Notes under the pieces: model-generated
Database searches by the model: none
Told to the model about the DNA's origin: nothing
The model's input: the letters and a program-made list of their open reading frames with translations, nothing else
In this document: positions 53,004 through 64,000 of the stretch, one piece after another
How the letters are laid out: every line of letters starts with the position of its first letter
Numbering within the stretch: the stretch's first letter is position 1
Position numbers and translations under genes: made by a program
NCBI GenBank assembly: GCA_023512835.1
Contig: CM042090.1
Span: 48,749,321-48,813,320, forward strand
Length of the DNA stretch: 64,000 bases
Reading direction: 5' to 3'
Source: Taxillus chinensis
Taxonomy: Eukaryota > Streptophyta > Magnoliopsida > Santalales > Loranthaceae

Positions 53004-54692
53004 TGTAAGGACCCGTACCTTGAGTTAGTCACAGTTTTGCCTTCTGAGTAGTTTTTCTAGTTTTTCTAGATTTTGACCTAGTAAATGGGCTCCAATGAAT
53101 TCACGTGCAAAAGGAAAGATGCTTAGAATTATGTCCTCTATCTACCACAGAAGTTTCAGGCCAAACCGACGTGTATGTGAGGTGCACGTGATATGGGTCC
53201 AATTCACGTGTAAGTGTGGTTGTCTTCTAAATGATGCAAGGAGGCTAGGGGTGAAGTTTGAGAGCATTTGGAGTGCATATGGAGTTGCACGTGAATTGGG
53301 GAATTCACGTGCAAATTGGCGTGCAGCCATATTTTTGCATGGTTCCCTTGGTTTTGACATTCTAATGATCTTTCTCCAAAGGACCATGTTGAAATTCTGA
53401 GTATTTTGGCCTATATGGGTGCGGAAAGGTGCTAACTTGTGTGATCAAAACTACGTCGTTTTGATCCTGGGATTCACTTAATCAAAACTACGTCGTTTTG
53501 ATGTTGTGTTGTCTATATAAGGAGGAGAAGCCCCTCTGTTTTAGGGTTAGGGTTTGTTGCTCCACCAGCCGTCGCAGAGAGAGAGAAAGAGAGAGGGAAG
53601 GAGAGCTCCTGGTTGCTGCCGGGCGTCTTGCGTGGGTGGTCGGTGCTTCGTGGGTGGACGGCGTTCGACGTGGGATCGGGACATTTCGGTGTTGTTGCCT
53701 TTTACTTGAGGTAGGGGTTCTGTTCTTCCTAAATCCTCCTCTGTCCTAGGGTCCTAGGGCAGATTATGGGTTATATCTGTTATATATACATATGTAATCC
53801 ATATAGGTGTGATCTCCTATATGGATGTTGGCCTTCAATGGCGATTTTGGTGTGTTTCTGGTGTTCGTGTGATGCATGAAAAGTGTTCGATGAAATGCCT
53901 GTGTGATATGCCTGCTACATGTTTGAGAAAATGCCTGTGCGGCTGGGTTTATGAGTCTATGAATTTATGCACACCAATTGTTTGGTTTTATACCTGTGAG
54001 GCTTTGCATGCTAAGTGTTCGATGTTATGTCTGTGTGACTAAGTGTGGCTATGTGTGCTGTGTTCTTGGAACCCGGTGGCTGTGGAAGCCCGGGACTGTT
54101 CTTGGAATCCGGTGGCTGTGGAAGCCCGGGACTGGTCTTGGAACCCGGTGGCTGTGGAAGCCCGGGACTGTTCTTGGAACCCGGTGGCTGTGGAGGCCCG
54201 GGAGTGTTTATGTACCAGCCTGTGTATGATTGTATTTGCTGCTATAACCTGTAATTATATCTAGTGGAATAATTGCATCACAACACCGCACTTGTACACA
54301 AGGCATGTAGGTATTAGGTGCATGGGATGGGTTGGGGAGACTTGATCCCTACTGAGCTGTGGCTGCTCACCCCTCCCTCTATGTTATGTTTTCTTTCAGG
54401 AACTTACAGGCGTTAGGAGGGACCCCAAGGTGGAAGACCTTATTTACTTTACTATTTATGTTATTTTTATGGGAACTAATGTAACCCCAGTGGGAATGGA
54501 TTGAAAAGAGGACTTTGTAATAAAGACTGATTTGGTTTGTGGACTGCTTTGATGGACTTTATTTTTCTTGAATGTGTTGTGAATGTTTAAAATGTTAAAT
54601 TCTTGATTTGTATCCTAACCCCTTTGCCCTCCGTGTGGGTAAAAGGGGAGTCACGTACCGGTTTCCTCGGGTTGGAAATCCGGGGCGTGACA
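53004..54692 (+). repeat. 3' LTR of inner element
   Basis: Direct repeat of 45,766-47,452 with very few differences, same minisatellite copy number. Confidence 0.96.
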
Positions 54693-54697
54693 AGTAA
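54693..54697. repeat. Target-site duplication of inner element, right (AGTAA)
   Basis: Exact repeat of 45,761-45,765; middle-element pol resumes after it. Confidence 0.95.
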
Positions 54698-55688
54698 AAT
54701 CAAAGGTCTGCAAATACTCCACCCATCTCCTTTGCCTCAAATTCAAGTCCTTCTGAGTAAAGATGTACTGAAGGCTCTTGTGATCTGAGAACACCACAAA
54801 CTTTTCCCCCAAGAGGTAGTGCTGCCAACTCTTCAGGGCGAAGATAACAGCCGCTAACTCCGGATCATGGGTAGGATAATTCTGCTCATGAGGCTTCAGC
54901 TGCCTTGACCCATAAGCTACCACACTGTGCTCCTGCATAAGCACACACCCCAAACCAACCCTGGACGCATCACAGTACACTTCATATGGAATATCCTCCC
55001 GAGGTAACCTCAATACCGGTGCAGTGGTCAAACGGGTTTTGAGAGTCTCAAACGCCTGCTGACACTTGTCAGTCCAATCAAACTTCACGCCCTTCCGAGT
55101 CAACGCTGTCATAGGCGCTGCCAAACGGGAGAACCCCTCGACAAAACGACGATAGTACCCTGCCATGCCAAGAAAACTACGGATCTCAAAAACGTTGGTT
55201 GGCCTCGCCCACGATGCCACGGCCTCAATCTTGGCTGGGTCCACCCTAACGCCCTCAGCTGACACCACATGGCCAAGAAAGTGAACCTCCTGCAGCCAAA
55301 ACTCACACTTGCTAAACTTAGCAAACAGTTGCTGGTCCCTCAAGGTTTGTAACACTGTTGCCAAGTGCTCCACATGCTCCCTCTCGGTCTTGGAATACAC
55401 CAAGATATCGTCGATAAATACCACCACGAACGAGTCTAAGTATGGGGCAAAAACTTGGTTCATCAAATGCATAAATACTGCCGGCGCATTAGTGAGCCCA
55501 AAAGGCATCACTATCCACTCGTAGTGCCCATACCTGCACCGAAAGGCCGTCTTAGGGATGTCTCCCACCCTAACCCTCAACTGATGATACCCCGACCGTA
55601 AATCTATTTTGGAAAACCACTGGGCCCCACTCAATTGGTCAAACAAGTCATCTATCCGAGGCAACGGGTACTTGTTCTTCACAGTCAC
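54698..55688 (-). CDS. Middle element RT and RNase H
   Basis: One open minus-strand frame with [89 protein letters not shown] and RRWVEYLQ. It is the best RT-RNase H frame in the window. Its last dozen codons beyond 54,698 come from the inner element's LTR. The N-terminal RT part is in the neighbouring frame (55,685-56,572). Confidence 0.92.
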
Positions 55689-56572
55689 TGAATTCGGCTT
55701 CCTATAGTCGATGCGAGACGTAGTGTACCATCAGCCTTCTTAGCAAAGAGCACCGGAGCACCCCAAGGTGAGGTACTCGGTCTGATATACCCCTGACCCA
55801 CCAACTCCTCGATTTGCCTCTGAAGCTCCCTCAACTCAGCTGGCCCCATACGATACGCTACTTGGGAAATCGGACCCGTCCCCGGCACCAACTCAATGGT
55901 GAACTCCACACTCCTCTTGGGTGGCAAACTCCTCAACTCTTCAGGAAAAACATCCTGAAATTGGTCCACAACAGCGGGCCACACCCTCTTTTCCACCTTC
56001 CCCTCCTCGAAGAAAGGTCGGTCTGCCAACCCTGGGGTAATGGCACCCCACTGGTCCAACACTGGCCCGGCCCGACTCGCCTCACAGTCCCACTCCCCCT
56101 GCAGGGTGCAAGAGGTCCCTGCAGGTGTCACGAAGGATACCCGCCGCCGATAACAGTCTATCTTGGCCTGGAAAGCCATAAGCCAATCCATACCCAAGAT
56201 CAGGTCAAACGTCCTCAAAGGCATCACATGCAAGTCAAAACTCAGCTCCACCTCGCCTATGGTTAACACACAGTCACGACACACTCGCCGTACCTCAATC
56301 ATACCCCCCACTGGCGACTCAACAACTAGGGGCTTCGCTACCTCCACACAAGCTAACCCCAAGCTATCTATCACAAGCTCAGCAACAAACGAACACGATG
56401 CACCCATATCGAAAAGGACAGAAGCTAATGTACGGGAGATCAAGAGGGTACCTCTAACCACCGATGGTCCTGCTCCACCCTCAGCTGGTGGGGGTGGTAG
56501 TTCAGCCTCCTCCGGGTACGTCGCCTCCAGCGCAAACACCCTCCCCTTGGCCCGTGCCACTGGTCGGCTCAC
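55685..56572 (-). pseudogene. Middle element protease and RT start
   Basis: VLFDMGASCSF (a methionine replaces the active-site threonine of DTG) and LILGMDWLM mark the protease; the frame goes on to [14 protein letters not shown] and is lost at LRLASTIG, where the CIDYRKL box is disrupted by an indel. The altered DTG is likely to inactivate the protease. Confidence 0.9.
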
Positions 56573-57869
56573 TCACTGGGCGCTTCCCGCCAAGGCTGCC
56601 TCCAGCTTCAGCCTGCTGCCGCTCCGGCCTCCCCTGAGGTCGGGTCTGATTCGATCCTGCCTGACTAGCCGGCCACTGACGAGCTGGTCTCTCTGCTGGT
56701 GCACGGAAACTGGCATCACTCCTTGTGCTGGATGTCATGCCTCCAACTCCCCTGTTGCCACTCCGGCAAACCCGGCTCAAATGGCCCTCTCGTCCACAAC
56801 TATGGCATTTCCAGTCCCTCTTTAGACACTCCTTCCTCAAGTGTCCTTGCTCCCCACAGCAGTAACAACCGCTGGGGAGACCCCCTGCTGGACCGCCCTG
56901 TCTGCCACCGCCAAAGCTAGACCTCCCTGGGTTCACCAATGTCTGTCCCCTGCGGCGGAAGGAACTGCTATCTCTCTCCTCAGTCTTAGGCCTCTTGGAC
57001 CCCGAATCGCATTCAGACCCACCTTGCAACTGACGACCCTAATGGACCTGCCTCCCATCCTCCAGCTCCCTCTCAGCTATACGTGCTGTCTCAACGACCT
57101 CAGCATATGGCCTCAAACGTAGAATCGCCACCCTCTCCCTAAGGGCTGGCCTAAGGCCCAGAGTGAACTTGTGGGCCTTCAGGTTCTCCTTTGCCACTGT
57201 CTCGGGGGCAAACCTACCCAGACTCCGGAACTCCCGCTCATACTCGGGCACCGTCTTTGATCCTTGCTTCAGGCTGCCAAATTCCTCTCTCTTCTGCCAT
57301 CTCAAAGATTCCGGGAAGAACTCATCATGGAAGAGCTATAGAAACTCCTCCCAAAGCATGAACTGCACCACACGGCTCCCCGCGACACTCAACCACCACT
57401 CCAGAGCATCTCCTTCCAGCTGCCGAATGGCCAGTCTCACCTTATCCTCCTCCCGGGGTAGGAGAAAGGAAAACACATGCTCGATCTGCCTCAGCCAGTG
57501 CTCAGCTAACACTAGGTCCTCCCCCCCTTTAAATCGCGGAGGTTGTTCCTTCCGGAACCGTGTCACCACATCATCCTCTGCACGAGTCGGTATACCACAC
57601 GGAGAAACTTCACGCTCACGAGGCAGTTCTCCTACTGGTGGTGGTGGTGGTGGCACCACCTGCTGTGCTGCCATCTCACGGCGCACCTCCTCTCGAACGT
57701 CCTGCTGGAGTCCCTCCCGTAGCTCTCGTACCTCCAGCCAGATGCCTTCTTGTAGCTGTGCTAGTAACAACGCATGCCCTCCAACGGACGGTCCCGCACC
57801 CGGACCCTTATGGGCAGATGACTCATCAGCCACTGCCCCCGACGCACGTGTCACTCTCCTCGGCGGCAT
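56502..57869 (-). pseudogene. Middle element gag
   Basis: Start at [13 protein letters not shown] (57,869, minus). Core with [19 protein letters not shown] and LWEEFL, then a TAG at 57,336-57,338, continued in frame by [15 protein letters not shown] and [10 protein letters not shown] to a stop at 57,039, and by the nucleocapsid frame 56,502-57,029 with two complete knuckles [14 protein letters not shown] and [14 protein letters not shown]. Confidence 0.9.
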
Positions 57870-58264
57870 TCTTACTACACGAAGTAAGAAGCACAAACAT
57901 CAAAATAAATTTTATAATCTATCGCGTCACTACCTCTACCCCACTGATCAATTTCACTAACACATGACATTACACACATACATTGCATCAATCACATTGC
58001 ACGGTTCAGTACACATTGCCAAACAAATCAGAGTTATACATCTCACTTAATCATGTGATCTTATCCACAGTTTAGCATACATTCACAGCAAATGCAACTA
58101 GTGCCCTAATGCCAATGCATGCAAATCCTACCACAAGACCGGACTACCCTAAGCACACCTTGGAGGCTCAAAGAGGACCATATTGATCAGGCATGTCCCT
58201 CCAGGCTCCTCCAAAGGACTTAGGATAACCAGGTCCGCCCACTACCCTAGGCCAACTAGACCAT
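57870..58264 (-). other. Leader of middle element
   Basis: Non-coding, homologous to the other two leaders. Confidence 0.6.
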
Positions 58265-58276
58265 GCTCTGATACCA
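58265..58276 (-). other. Primer-binding site of middle element
   Basis: Minus strand TGGTATCAGAGC, three bases behind the 5' LTR. Confidence 0.9.
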
Positions 58277-58279
58277 TAT

Positions 58280-59986
58280 TGTCACACCCCGGATTTCCAA
58301 CCCGAGGAAACCGGCACGTGACTCCCCTTTTACCCACACGGAGGGCAAAGGGGTTAGGATACACACCAAGAATATTACATTTTAAACATTCACAACAAAT
58401 TCAAGAAAATAAAGTTCATCAAAACAATCCAAACCAGTTTATTACAACGAAATCCTTTCCAATCCCATCCCCACTGGGTTACATCAATTCCAATAAAAAT
58501 AACATAAATGGTAGACAGGAAAGTAAATAAGGTCTTCCACCTTGGTGTTCCCACCTAGCGCCTGTAGGTTCCTGTAAAGAAAACAACATGGTAGGAGGGG
58601 TGAGCAACCACAGCTCAGTAGGGATCATGTCTCCCCAACCCATCCCATGCACCTAATATCTACATGCCTTGTGTACAAGTGCTGTGTCGTGATACAATCA
58701 TTCCACCAGATGTAAATACAAGCTATAACAGAAACACAATCATACACGGGCTGATACATCAACACTCCCGGGCTTCCACGACCACCGGGTTTCCAAGAAG
58801 GTCCCGGGCTTCCACAGCCACCGGGTTTCAAGAACAGTCCCGGGCTTCCACAACCACCGGGTTCCAAGAACAGTCCCGGGCTTCCACAGCCACCGGGTTC
58901 CAAGAACAGTCCCGGGCTTCCAGAGCCACCGGGTTTCAAGAACAGTGCACACATGGCCATACTTAGTCACACAGACATAACACCAAACACTTAGCATGCA
59001 AAGCCTCACAGGTATAAAACCAATCAGTTGGTGTACATAAATTCACAGGCTCATAAACCCAGTCACACAGGCATTTTCTCAAACATGTAGCAGGCATGTC
59101 ATACATGCATTTTATCGAACACTTTTCATGCATCACACAAACACCAGAAACACCAAAATCGCCATTGAAGGCCAACATCCATATAGGAGATCACACCTAT
59201 ATGGATTACATATATATATATATAACAGATATAACCCATAATCTGCCCTAGAACCCTAGGACAGAGGAGGGTTTAGGAAGAACAGAACCCCTACCTCAGG
59301 TAAGACGCAACAACGCGGCAACGCCTCGATCCCAAGCCGAACGCCGTCCACCCACGAGGCTCTGACCACCCACGCAAGGCGCCAGGCAGCAACCAGGAGC
59401 TCTCCTTCCCTCTCTCTCTCTTTGCGACGGCTGGTGGAGCAACAAACCCTAAACCTAAAACAGAGGGGCTTCTCCTCCTTATATAGACAACACAACATCA
59501 AAACGACGTAGTTTTGATTAAGTGAATCCCAGCATCAAAACGACGTAGTTTTGATCACATAAGTTAGCACCTTTCCGCACCCATCAAGGCCAAAATACTC
59601 AGAATTTCAACATGGTCCTTTGGAGAAAGCTCATTAAAATGTCAAAACCAAGGGAACCATGCAAAAATATGCCTGCACGCCAATTTGCACGTGAATTCCC
59701 CAATTCACGTGCAACTCCAAATGCACTCCAAATGCGCTCAAACTTCACCCCTAGCCTCCTTGCATCATGTAGAAGACAACCACACTTGCACGTGAAATGG
59801 ACCCAATTCACGTGCACCTCACATACATGTCCATTTGTCCTGAAACTTCTGTGGTAGATAGAGGACATCATTCTAAGCATCTTTCCTTTTGCACGTGAAT
59901 TCATTGGAGTCCATTTACTGGGTCAAAATCTAGAAAAACGCCACTCAGAAGGTAAAACTGACTAACTCAAGGTACGGGTCCTTACA
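58280..59986 (-). repeat. 5' LTR of middle element
   Basis: 1,707 bp, direct repeat of 42,130-43,835; contains the 36-bp array at about 58,763-58,948 and TATA at 59,477-59,486 (minus). Confidence 0.95.
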
Positions 59987-59991
59987 TGATG
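59987..59991. repeat. Target-site duplication of middle element, right (TGATG)
   Basis: Exact repeat of 42,125-42,129; outer gag continues after it. Confidence 0.95.
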
Positions 59992-60590
59992 CTAGCTTCC
60001 GTGCACCAGCAGAGAGACCAACTCGTCAGTGGCAGGCTACTCAGGCAGGATCGAGTTAGACCCGACCCCAGGGGAGGCCGGAGCGGCAGCAGACTGAAGC
60101 TGGAGGCAACCTTAGCGGGAAACGTCCAGTGAGTGAGCCGACCAGTGGCACAGGCCAAGGAAGGGTGTTTGCGCTGGAGGCGACATACCAGGAGGTGGCT
60201 GAGCTACCACCCTCACCAGCTGAGGGTGGAGCAGGACCATCGGTAGTTAGAGGTACCCTTTTGATCTCCCGTACATTAGCTTCTGTTCTTTTCGATACGG
60301 GTGCATCGTGTTCTTTTGTTGCTGAGCTTGTGATAGATAGCTTGGGGTTAGCTTGTGTGGAGGCAGCGGAGCCCCTAGTTGTTGAGTCTCCAGTGGGGGG
60401 TATGATTGAGGTACGGCGAGTGTGTCGTGACTGTGTGTTAACCATAGGCGAGGTGGAGCTGAGTTTTGACTTGCATGTAATGCCTTTGAGGACGTTTGAC
60501 CTGATCTTGGGTATGGATTGGCTTATGGCTTTCCAGGCCAAGATAGATTGTTATCGGCGGCGTGTATCCTTCGTGACACCTGCAGGGACC
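59992..60590 (+). pseudogene. Outer element gag end and protease
   Basis: Gag tail ([19 protein letters not shown]) with a stop near 60,058, then protease [15 protein letters not shown] and LILGMDWLM. After VTPAGTS the sequence jumps into RT at 60,584-60,590. The DTG is intact here. Confidence 0.9.
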
Positions 60591-61345
60591 AGCAGCTGTT
60601 TGCTAAGTTTAGCAAGTGTGAGTTTTGGCTGCAGGAGGTTCACTTTCTTGGCCATGTGGTGTCAGCTGAGGGGGTTAGGGTGGACCCAGCCAAGATTGAG
60701 GCCGTGGCATCGTGGGCGAGGCCAACCAACGTTTTTGAGATCCGTATTTTTCTCGGCTTGGCGGGGTACTATCGTCGTTTTGTCGAGGGGTTCTCCCGTT
60801 TGGCAGCTCCTATGACAGCGTTGACTCGGAAGGGCGTGAAGTTTGATTGGACTGACAAGTGTCAGCAGGCATTTGAGACTCTCAAAACCCATTTGACCAC
60901 TGCACCTGTGTTGAGGTTGCCTAGGGAGGATATTCCGTATGAGGTGTATTGTGATGCGTCCAGGGTTGGTTTGGGGTGTGTGCTTATGCAGGAGCACGGT
61001 GTGGTAGCTTATGGGTCAAGGCAGCTGAAGCCTCATGAGCAGAATTATCCTACTCATGACCTTGAGTTAGCGGCTGTCATCTTCGCCCTGAAGAGTTGGC
61101 AGCACTACCTCTTAGGGGAAAAGTTTGTGGTGTTCTCAGATCACAAGAGCCTTCAGTACATCTTTACTCAGAAGGACTTGAATTTGAGGCAAAGGAGATG
61201 GGTGGAGTATTTGCAGACCTTTGACTTTACTCTTGCCTATACCCCGGGCAAGGGTAATGTTGTGGCTGACGCGTTGAGCAGAAAAGGGAAAGCTGAGGTA
61301 GCCGTGAGAGAGTGGAAGCTGATGGAGCAGTTGGCGATGTTGTAG
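60591..61345 (+). pseudogene. Outer element RT thumb and RNase H
   Basis: Starts inside RT ([22 protein letters not shown]), lacking the whole palm with FIDDILVYS, then [52 protein letters not shown] and [12 protein letters not shown]. Ends at a TAG (CAG in other copies). RNase H is otherwise uninterrupted. Confidence 0.92.
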
Positions 61346-61387
61346 CTGCAGCCTGTTGTTCATGATAGTGGGACAGTCCTGAGTCCT

Positions 61388-62842
61388 TTGGTGATTGTAC
61401 CTGAGTTGTACCAGCGCGTCCGGGAGGAACAGTTGGGTGACATTGAGTGTGAGGTTCTCCGTGCCCGTATTGAGGCTGGGGAGCTATCTGAGGACTGGAC
61501 AGAGGGTCCTGAGCATGAGTTGTCTTTTCAGGGGCGGTTGGTAGTGGCTTCTTCCCTCAGGGATGAGGTGATGAGGGAGTTTCACCAGTCTAGAGTTGTT
61601 GTGCATCCAGGGGGTACGAAGATGTACCATGCGCTTCGGGCACATTTTTGGTGGCCTGGGATGAAACGTGATGTAGCTGCCTTTGTTTCGCGGTGCCTCA
61701 CGTGTCAGCAGGTGAAGGCTGAGCATCAGCGGCCGGCGGGTATGTTATAGCCATTGCCCATAGCGGAGTGGAAGTGGGACCACATAGCGATGGATTTTGT
61801 GACTGGTCTTCCACCCACCACGGGGAGGAAAGATATGATTTGGGTGATTGTGGATCGACTCACAAAGTCGGCCCATTTCCTGGCTGTTCGCGAGCGAGAC
61901 TCTATTGGGACCTTGAGTCAGCTGTACATGAACGAGATTGTGAGACTGCATGGGGTACCATCATCGGTTGTCTCTGACCGAGATTCGAGGTTCACTTCCC
62001 GTTTTGGGCAGGTTTGCAGGAGGCTATGGGGACCAAGCTTCACTTGAGTACAGCCTTTCACCCTGAGACTGACGGCCAGACAGAGAGGACGAATCAGACT
62101 TTGGAGGACATGTTACGAGCCTGTGTGTTAGACTTTTGGGGGTTCATGGGCAACTCACCTTGCTTTGGTGGAGTTTGCCTACAATAACAGTTATCAGGCA
62201 TCCATTGGGATGGCTCCTTTTGAGGCGTTGTATGGGCGGCCGTGTCGGTCACCTTTGTGTTGGACCGAGGTGGGGGAGACAGCTCTCTTGGGACCGCAGT
62301 TGATTCAAGAGGCTACCGAGAAGGTTAAGTTGATTCGACAGCGGTTGTTATCAGCTCAGAGTCGGCAGAAATCTTATGCGGATCAGCGGCGGCGACCTTT
62401 GGAGTTTTCTGTTGGTGATCATGTGTTTCTTCGTGTTTCCCCACATCGTGGACATCGACGGTTTGGGCGAGGTTCCAAGCTATCTCCGCGGTTTATTGGC
62501 CCTTTTGAGATTCTGGATTGTGTGGGGCCTGTAGCCTACCGGTTAGCGTTACCACCGCGGCTGAGTCGAGTGCACAACGTGTTTCACGTGTCCCAGTTGA
62601 GGAAGTATCACCCTGACCCCACTCATGTGCTCGATTGGGGGACATTGGACATTGAGGATGACATGTCCGTTGTTGAGGCCCCTATCCGTATCCTAGATCG
62701 GCGAGAGAAGCTTTTGCATGGTCATGCTATTCCTTTGGTTCGCATGCTGTGGCAGCACCGTGGCATTGAGGAGGAGACATGGGAACGTGAGTCCGTGATG
62801 CGTGAGCACCACCCAGACTTGTTCGAGGACGAACAATCTTAA
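61388..62842 (+). pseudogene. Outer element integrase with chromodomain-like tail
   Basis: One frame with a TAG at about 61,748 and a pair of compensating indels (near 62,005 and 62,133) that garble the region between the second aspartate and the glutamate. Zinc-binding part CLTCQQVK, core MDFVTGLP and VVSDRDSRF, tail ILDRREKLLHG and LVRMLWQHRG, end FEDEQS. Confidence 0.9.
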
Positions 62843-63153
62843 GCGTGGGAGGTGGCTGTTGGCTAAGGGATAGTGATGTGTTTTGTATTAGTTGTGTACG
62901 ATTTGGTGTATTTGTATTGTCTTTTAAAGACATGTGTTCTTATTTGTGATGTGTTTTGAGATGTGTATTCGTGACATGCGGACATGTGTTATATGCATTG
63001 TTGTGGTTATGGATTATGGTGGTACTTTGTTATGTGCTGTTGTACTATGTGCGGTGTATGACCCATTTGGGTGTGGTGGCTTGCCGGGTGGCAAATGGGT
63101 AGCTTGTGTTTGTTTTCCTTGTATGTCATTTCTTTTCGAGGACGAAAAGTCTT
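62843..63153 (+). other. 3' untranslated region of outer element
   Basis: About 310 bp; ends with TTTTCGAGGACGAAAAGTC, the second pol-end module. No gene. Confidence 0.65.
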
Positions 63154-63166
63154 AAGGGGGAGAGGA
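63154..63166 (+). other. Polypurine tract of outer element
   Basis: AAGGGGGAGAGGA before the LTR start. Confidence 0.88.
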
Positions 63167-63729
63167 TGTAAGGACTCGTACCTTGAGTTAGTCACAGTTT
63201 TGCCTTCTGAGTAGAGTTTTTCTAGATTTTGACCTAGTGAATGGACTCCAATGAATTCACGTGCAAAAGGAAAGATGCTTAGAATGATGTCCTCTATCTA
63301 CCACAGAAGTTTCAGGCCAAACGGACGTGTATGTGAGGTGCACGTGAAATGGGTCCAATTCACGTGCAAGTGTGGTTGTCTTCTACATGATGCAAGGAGG
63401 CTAGGGGTGAAGTTTGAGCACATTTGGAGTGCATTTGGAGTTGCACGTGAATTGGGGAATTCACGTGCAAATTGGCGTGCAGACATGTTTTTGCATGGTT
63501 ACCTTGGTTTTGACATTTTAATGAGCTTTCTCCAAAGGACCATGTTGAAATTCTGAGTATTTTGGCCTTTATGGGTGCGGAAAGGTGCTAACTTGTGTGA
63601 TCAAAACTACGTCGTTTTGATGCTGGGATTCACTTAATCAAAACTACGTCATTTTGATGTTGTGTTGTCTATATAAGGAGGAGAAGCCCCTCTGTTTTAG
63701 GTTTAGGGTTTGTTGCTCCACCAGCCGTC

Positions 63730-63768
<39 letters not shown>

Positions 63769-64000
63769 AGGAAGGAGAGCTTCTGGTGGCTGCCGGAGCG
63801 TCTTGCGTGGGTGGTCGGAGTCTTGCGTGGAAGAGGGAGCAGGAGAACACACAAGGTAGGGTTCTGTTCTTCCTAAATCCTCCCCTGTCCTAGGGTTTTA
63901 GGGCAGATTGTAGAGTTATATCTGTTTATATATACATATGTAATCCATATAGGTGTGATCTCCTATATGGATGTTGGCCTTCAGTGGCATTTTGGTGTGA
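63167..64000 (+). repeat. 3' LTR of outer element, cut by window end
   Basis: Matches the start of the 38,912 LTR for 834 bp, including TGTAAGGACTCG, the G-boxes, the ACGT palindromes (one changed to ACGTCA), a GA run at about 63,733-63,766 (shorter than in the 5' LTR) and the GGAGCAGGAGAACACACAAGG segment unique to this copy. Confidence 0.93.

Larger units (their letters stand above)
45766..54692 (+). mobile_element. Inner chromodomain element (family B), complete
   Basis: 8,927 bp with LTRs of 1,687 and 1,689 bp that look nearly identical, exact 5-bp duplication, primer site and purine tract. Gag, protease, RT, RNase H, integrase and chromodomain-like tail are all present, but with several frameshifts and three stops in integrase. 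By nesting it is the youngest element in this stack. Near-identical LTRs with broken coding sequence suggest it was mobilised in trans or decayed quickly. Confidence 0.96.
42130..59986 (-). mobile_element. Middle chromodomain element (family B), minus strand
   Basis: LTRs at 42,130-43,835 (3') and 58,280-59,986 (5'), TSD TGATG, purine tract and primer site in place. The inner element (45,766-54,692) splits it between RNase H and the rest of pol. Without that insert it would be about 8.9 kb. Coding frames have a small number of stops and one frameshift at the protease/RT border. Confidence 0.95.
38912..64000 (+). mobile_element. Outer chromodomain element (family B), interrupted, 3' LTR incomplete
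   Basis: 5' LTR 38,912-40,625, primer site, gag to 42,129, then the middle element, then gag, protease, RT remnant, RNase H, integrase and the start of the 3' LTR at 63,167. Flank before the LTR is AAACG; its duplicate should lie about 880 bp beyond the window. A deletion removes the RT core (junction 60,584-60,590), so it cannot move by itself. Confidence 0.93.

Noticed and set aside
42130..59986. Host gene between the nested elements
   Set aside because: Every interval is accounted for by LTRs, leaders, gag-pol parts or 3' regions of the three elements; no intron-exon gene is left over.

Overview
This is a repeat-rich piece of a plant nuclear genome, almost certainly an angiosperm and probably a eudicot; the sequence does not fix the species. 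I find no host gene. Nearly every base belongs to nested LTR retrotransposons, and one of these carries an integrated (endogenous) geminivirus.

Layout. (1) 1-23,730, minus strand: Ogre-like (Tat clade) Ty3/gypsy element A, running from its 5' LTR (19,656-23,730) through an extra ORF, gag, protease/G-patch, RT, two RNase H domains and integrase, which leaves the window at base 1. A complete chromodomain element, Tekay-A (4,130-14,672, TSD CTTTA), sits in its protease region, and a probable copia solo LTR (22,396-23,664) sits in its LTR. (2) 23,731-24,532: the 3' end of a Ty1/copia pol. (3) 24,533-38,911, plus strand: Ogre-like element B, head-to-head with A, with the extra ORF intact and the protease/G-patch reading frame long. 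(4) 30,911-35,919: about 5 kb of rearranged geminivirus DNA inside the gag of element B. (5) 38,912-64,000: three elements of one chromodomain family nested in each other: outer plus (38,912 to beyond the window), middle minus (42,130-59,986, TSD TGATG) and inner plus (45,766-54,692, TSD AGTAA).

The viral insert is the main discovery. In virion sense it has small upstream ORFs, a coat-protein gene and then a gene resembling the movement protein that begomoviruses carry on DNA-B. In complementary sense it has a full-length REn-like ORF and a broken Rep. The TAATATTAC origin hairpin is perfect and iteron-like GGTGT repeats lie beside the Rep TATA. A 61-bp repeat at the two sides shows that slightly more than one circular unit went in, which gives a unit of about 4.18 kb. 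CP and a BC1-like gene in tandem, combined with a REn gene on one molecule, does not match the common begomovirus layout; the closest arrangement I know is the large monopartite citlodavirus type.

Order of events inferred from nesting: copia, then the two Ogre elements; then, independently, Tekay-A into A, the virus into the gag of B, and the outer element into the gag-pro/pol spacer of B; then middle into outer; then inner into middle. All polyproteins carry stops or frameshifts, so no element in view looks autonomous as it stands.
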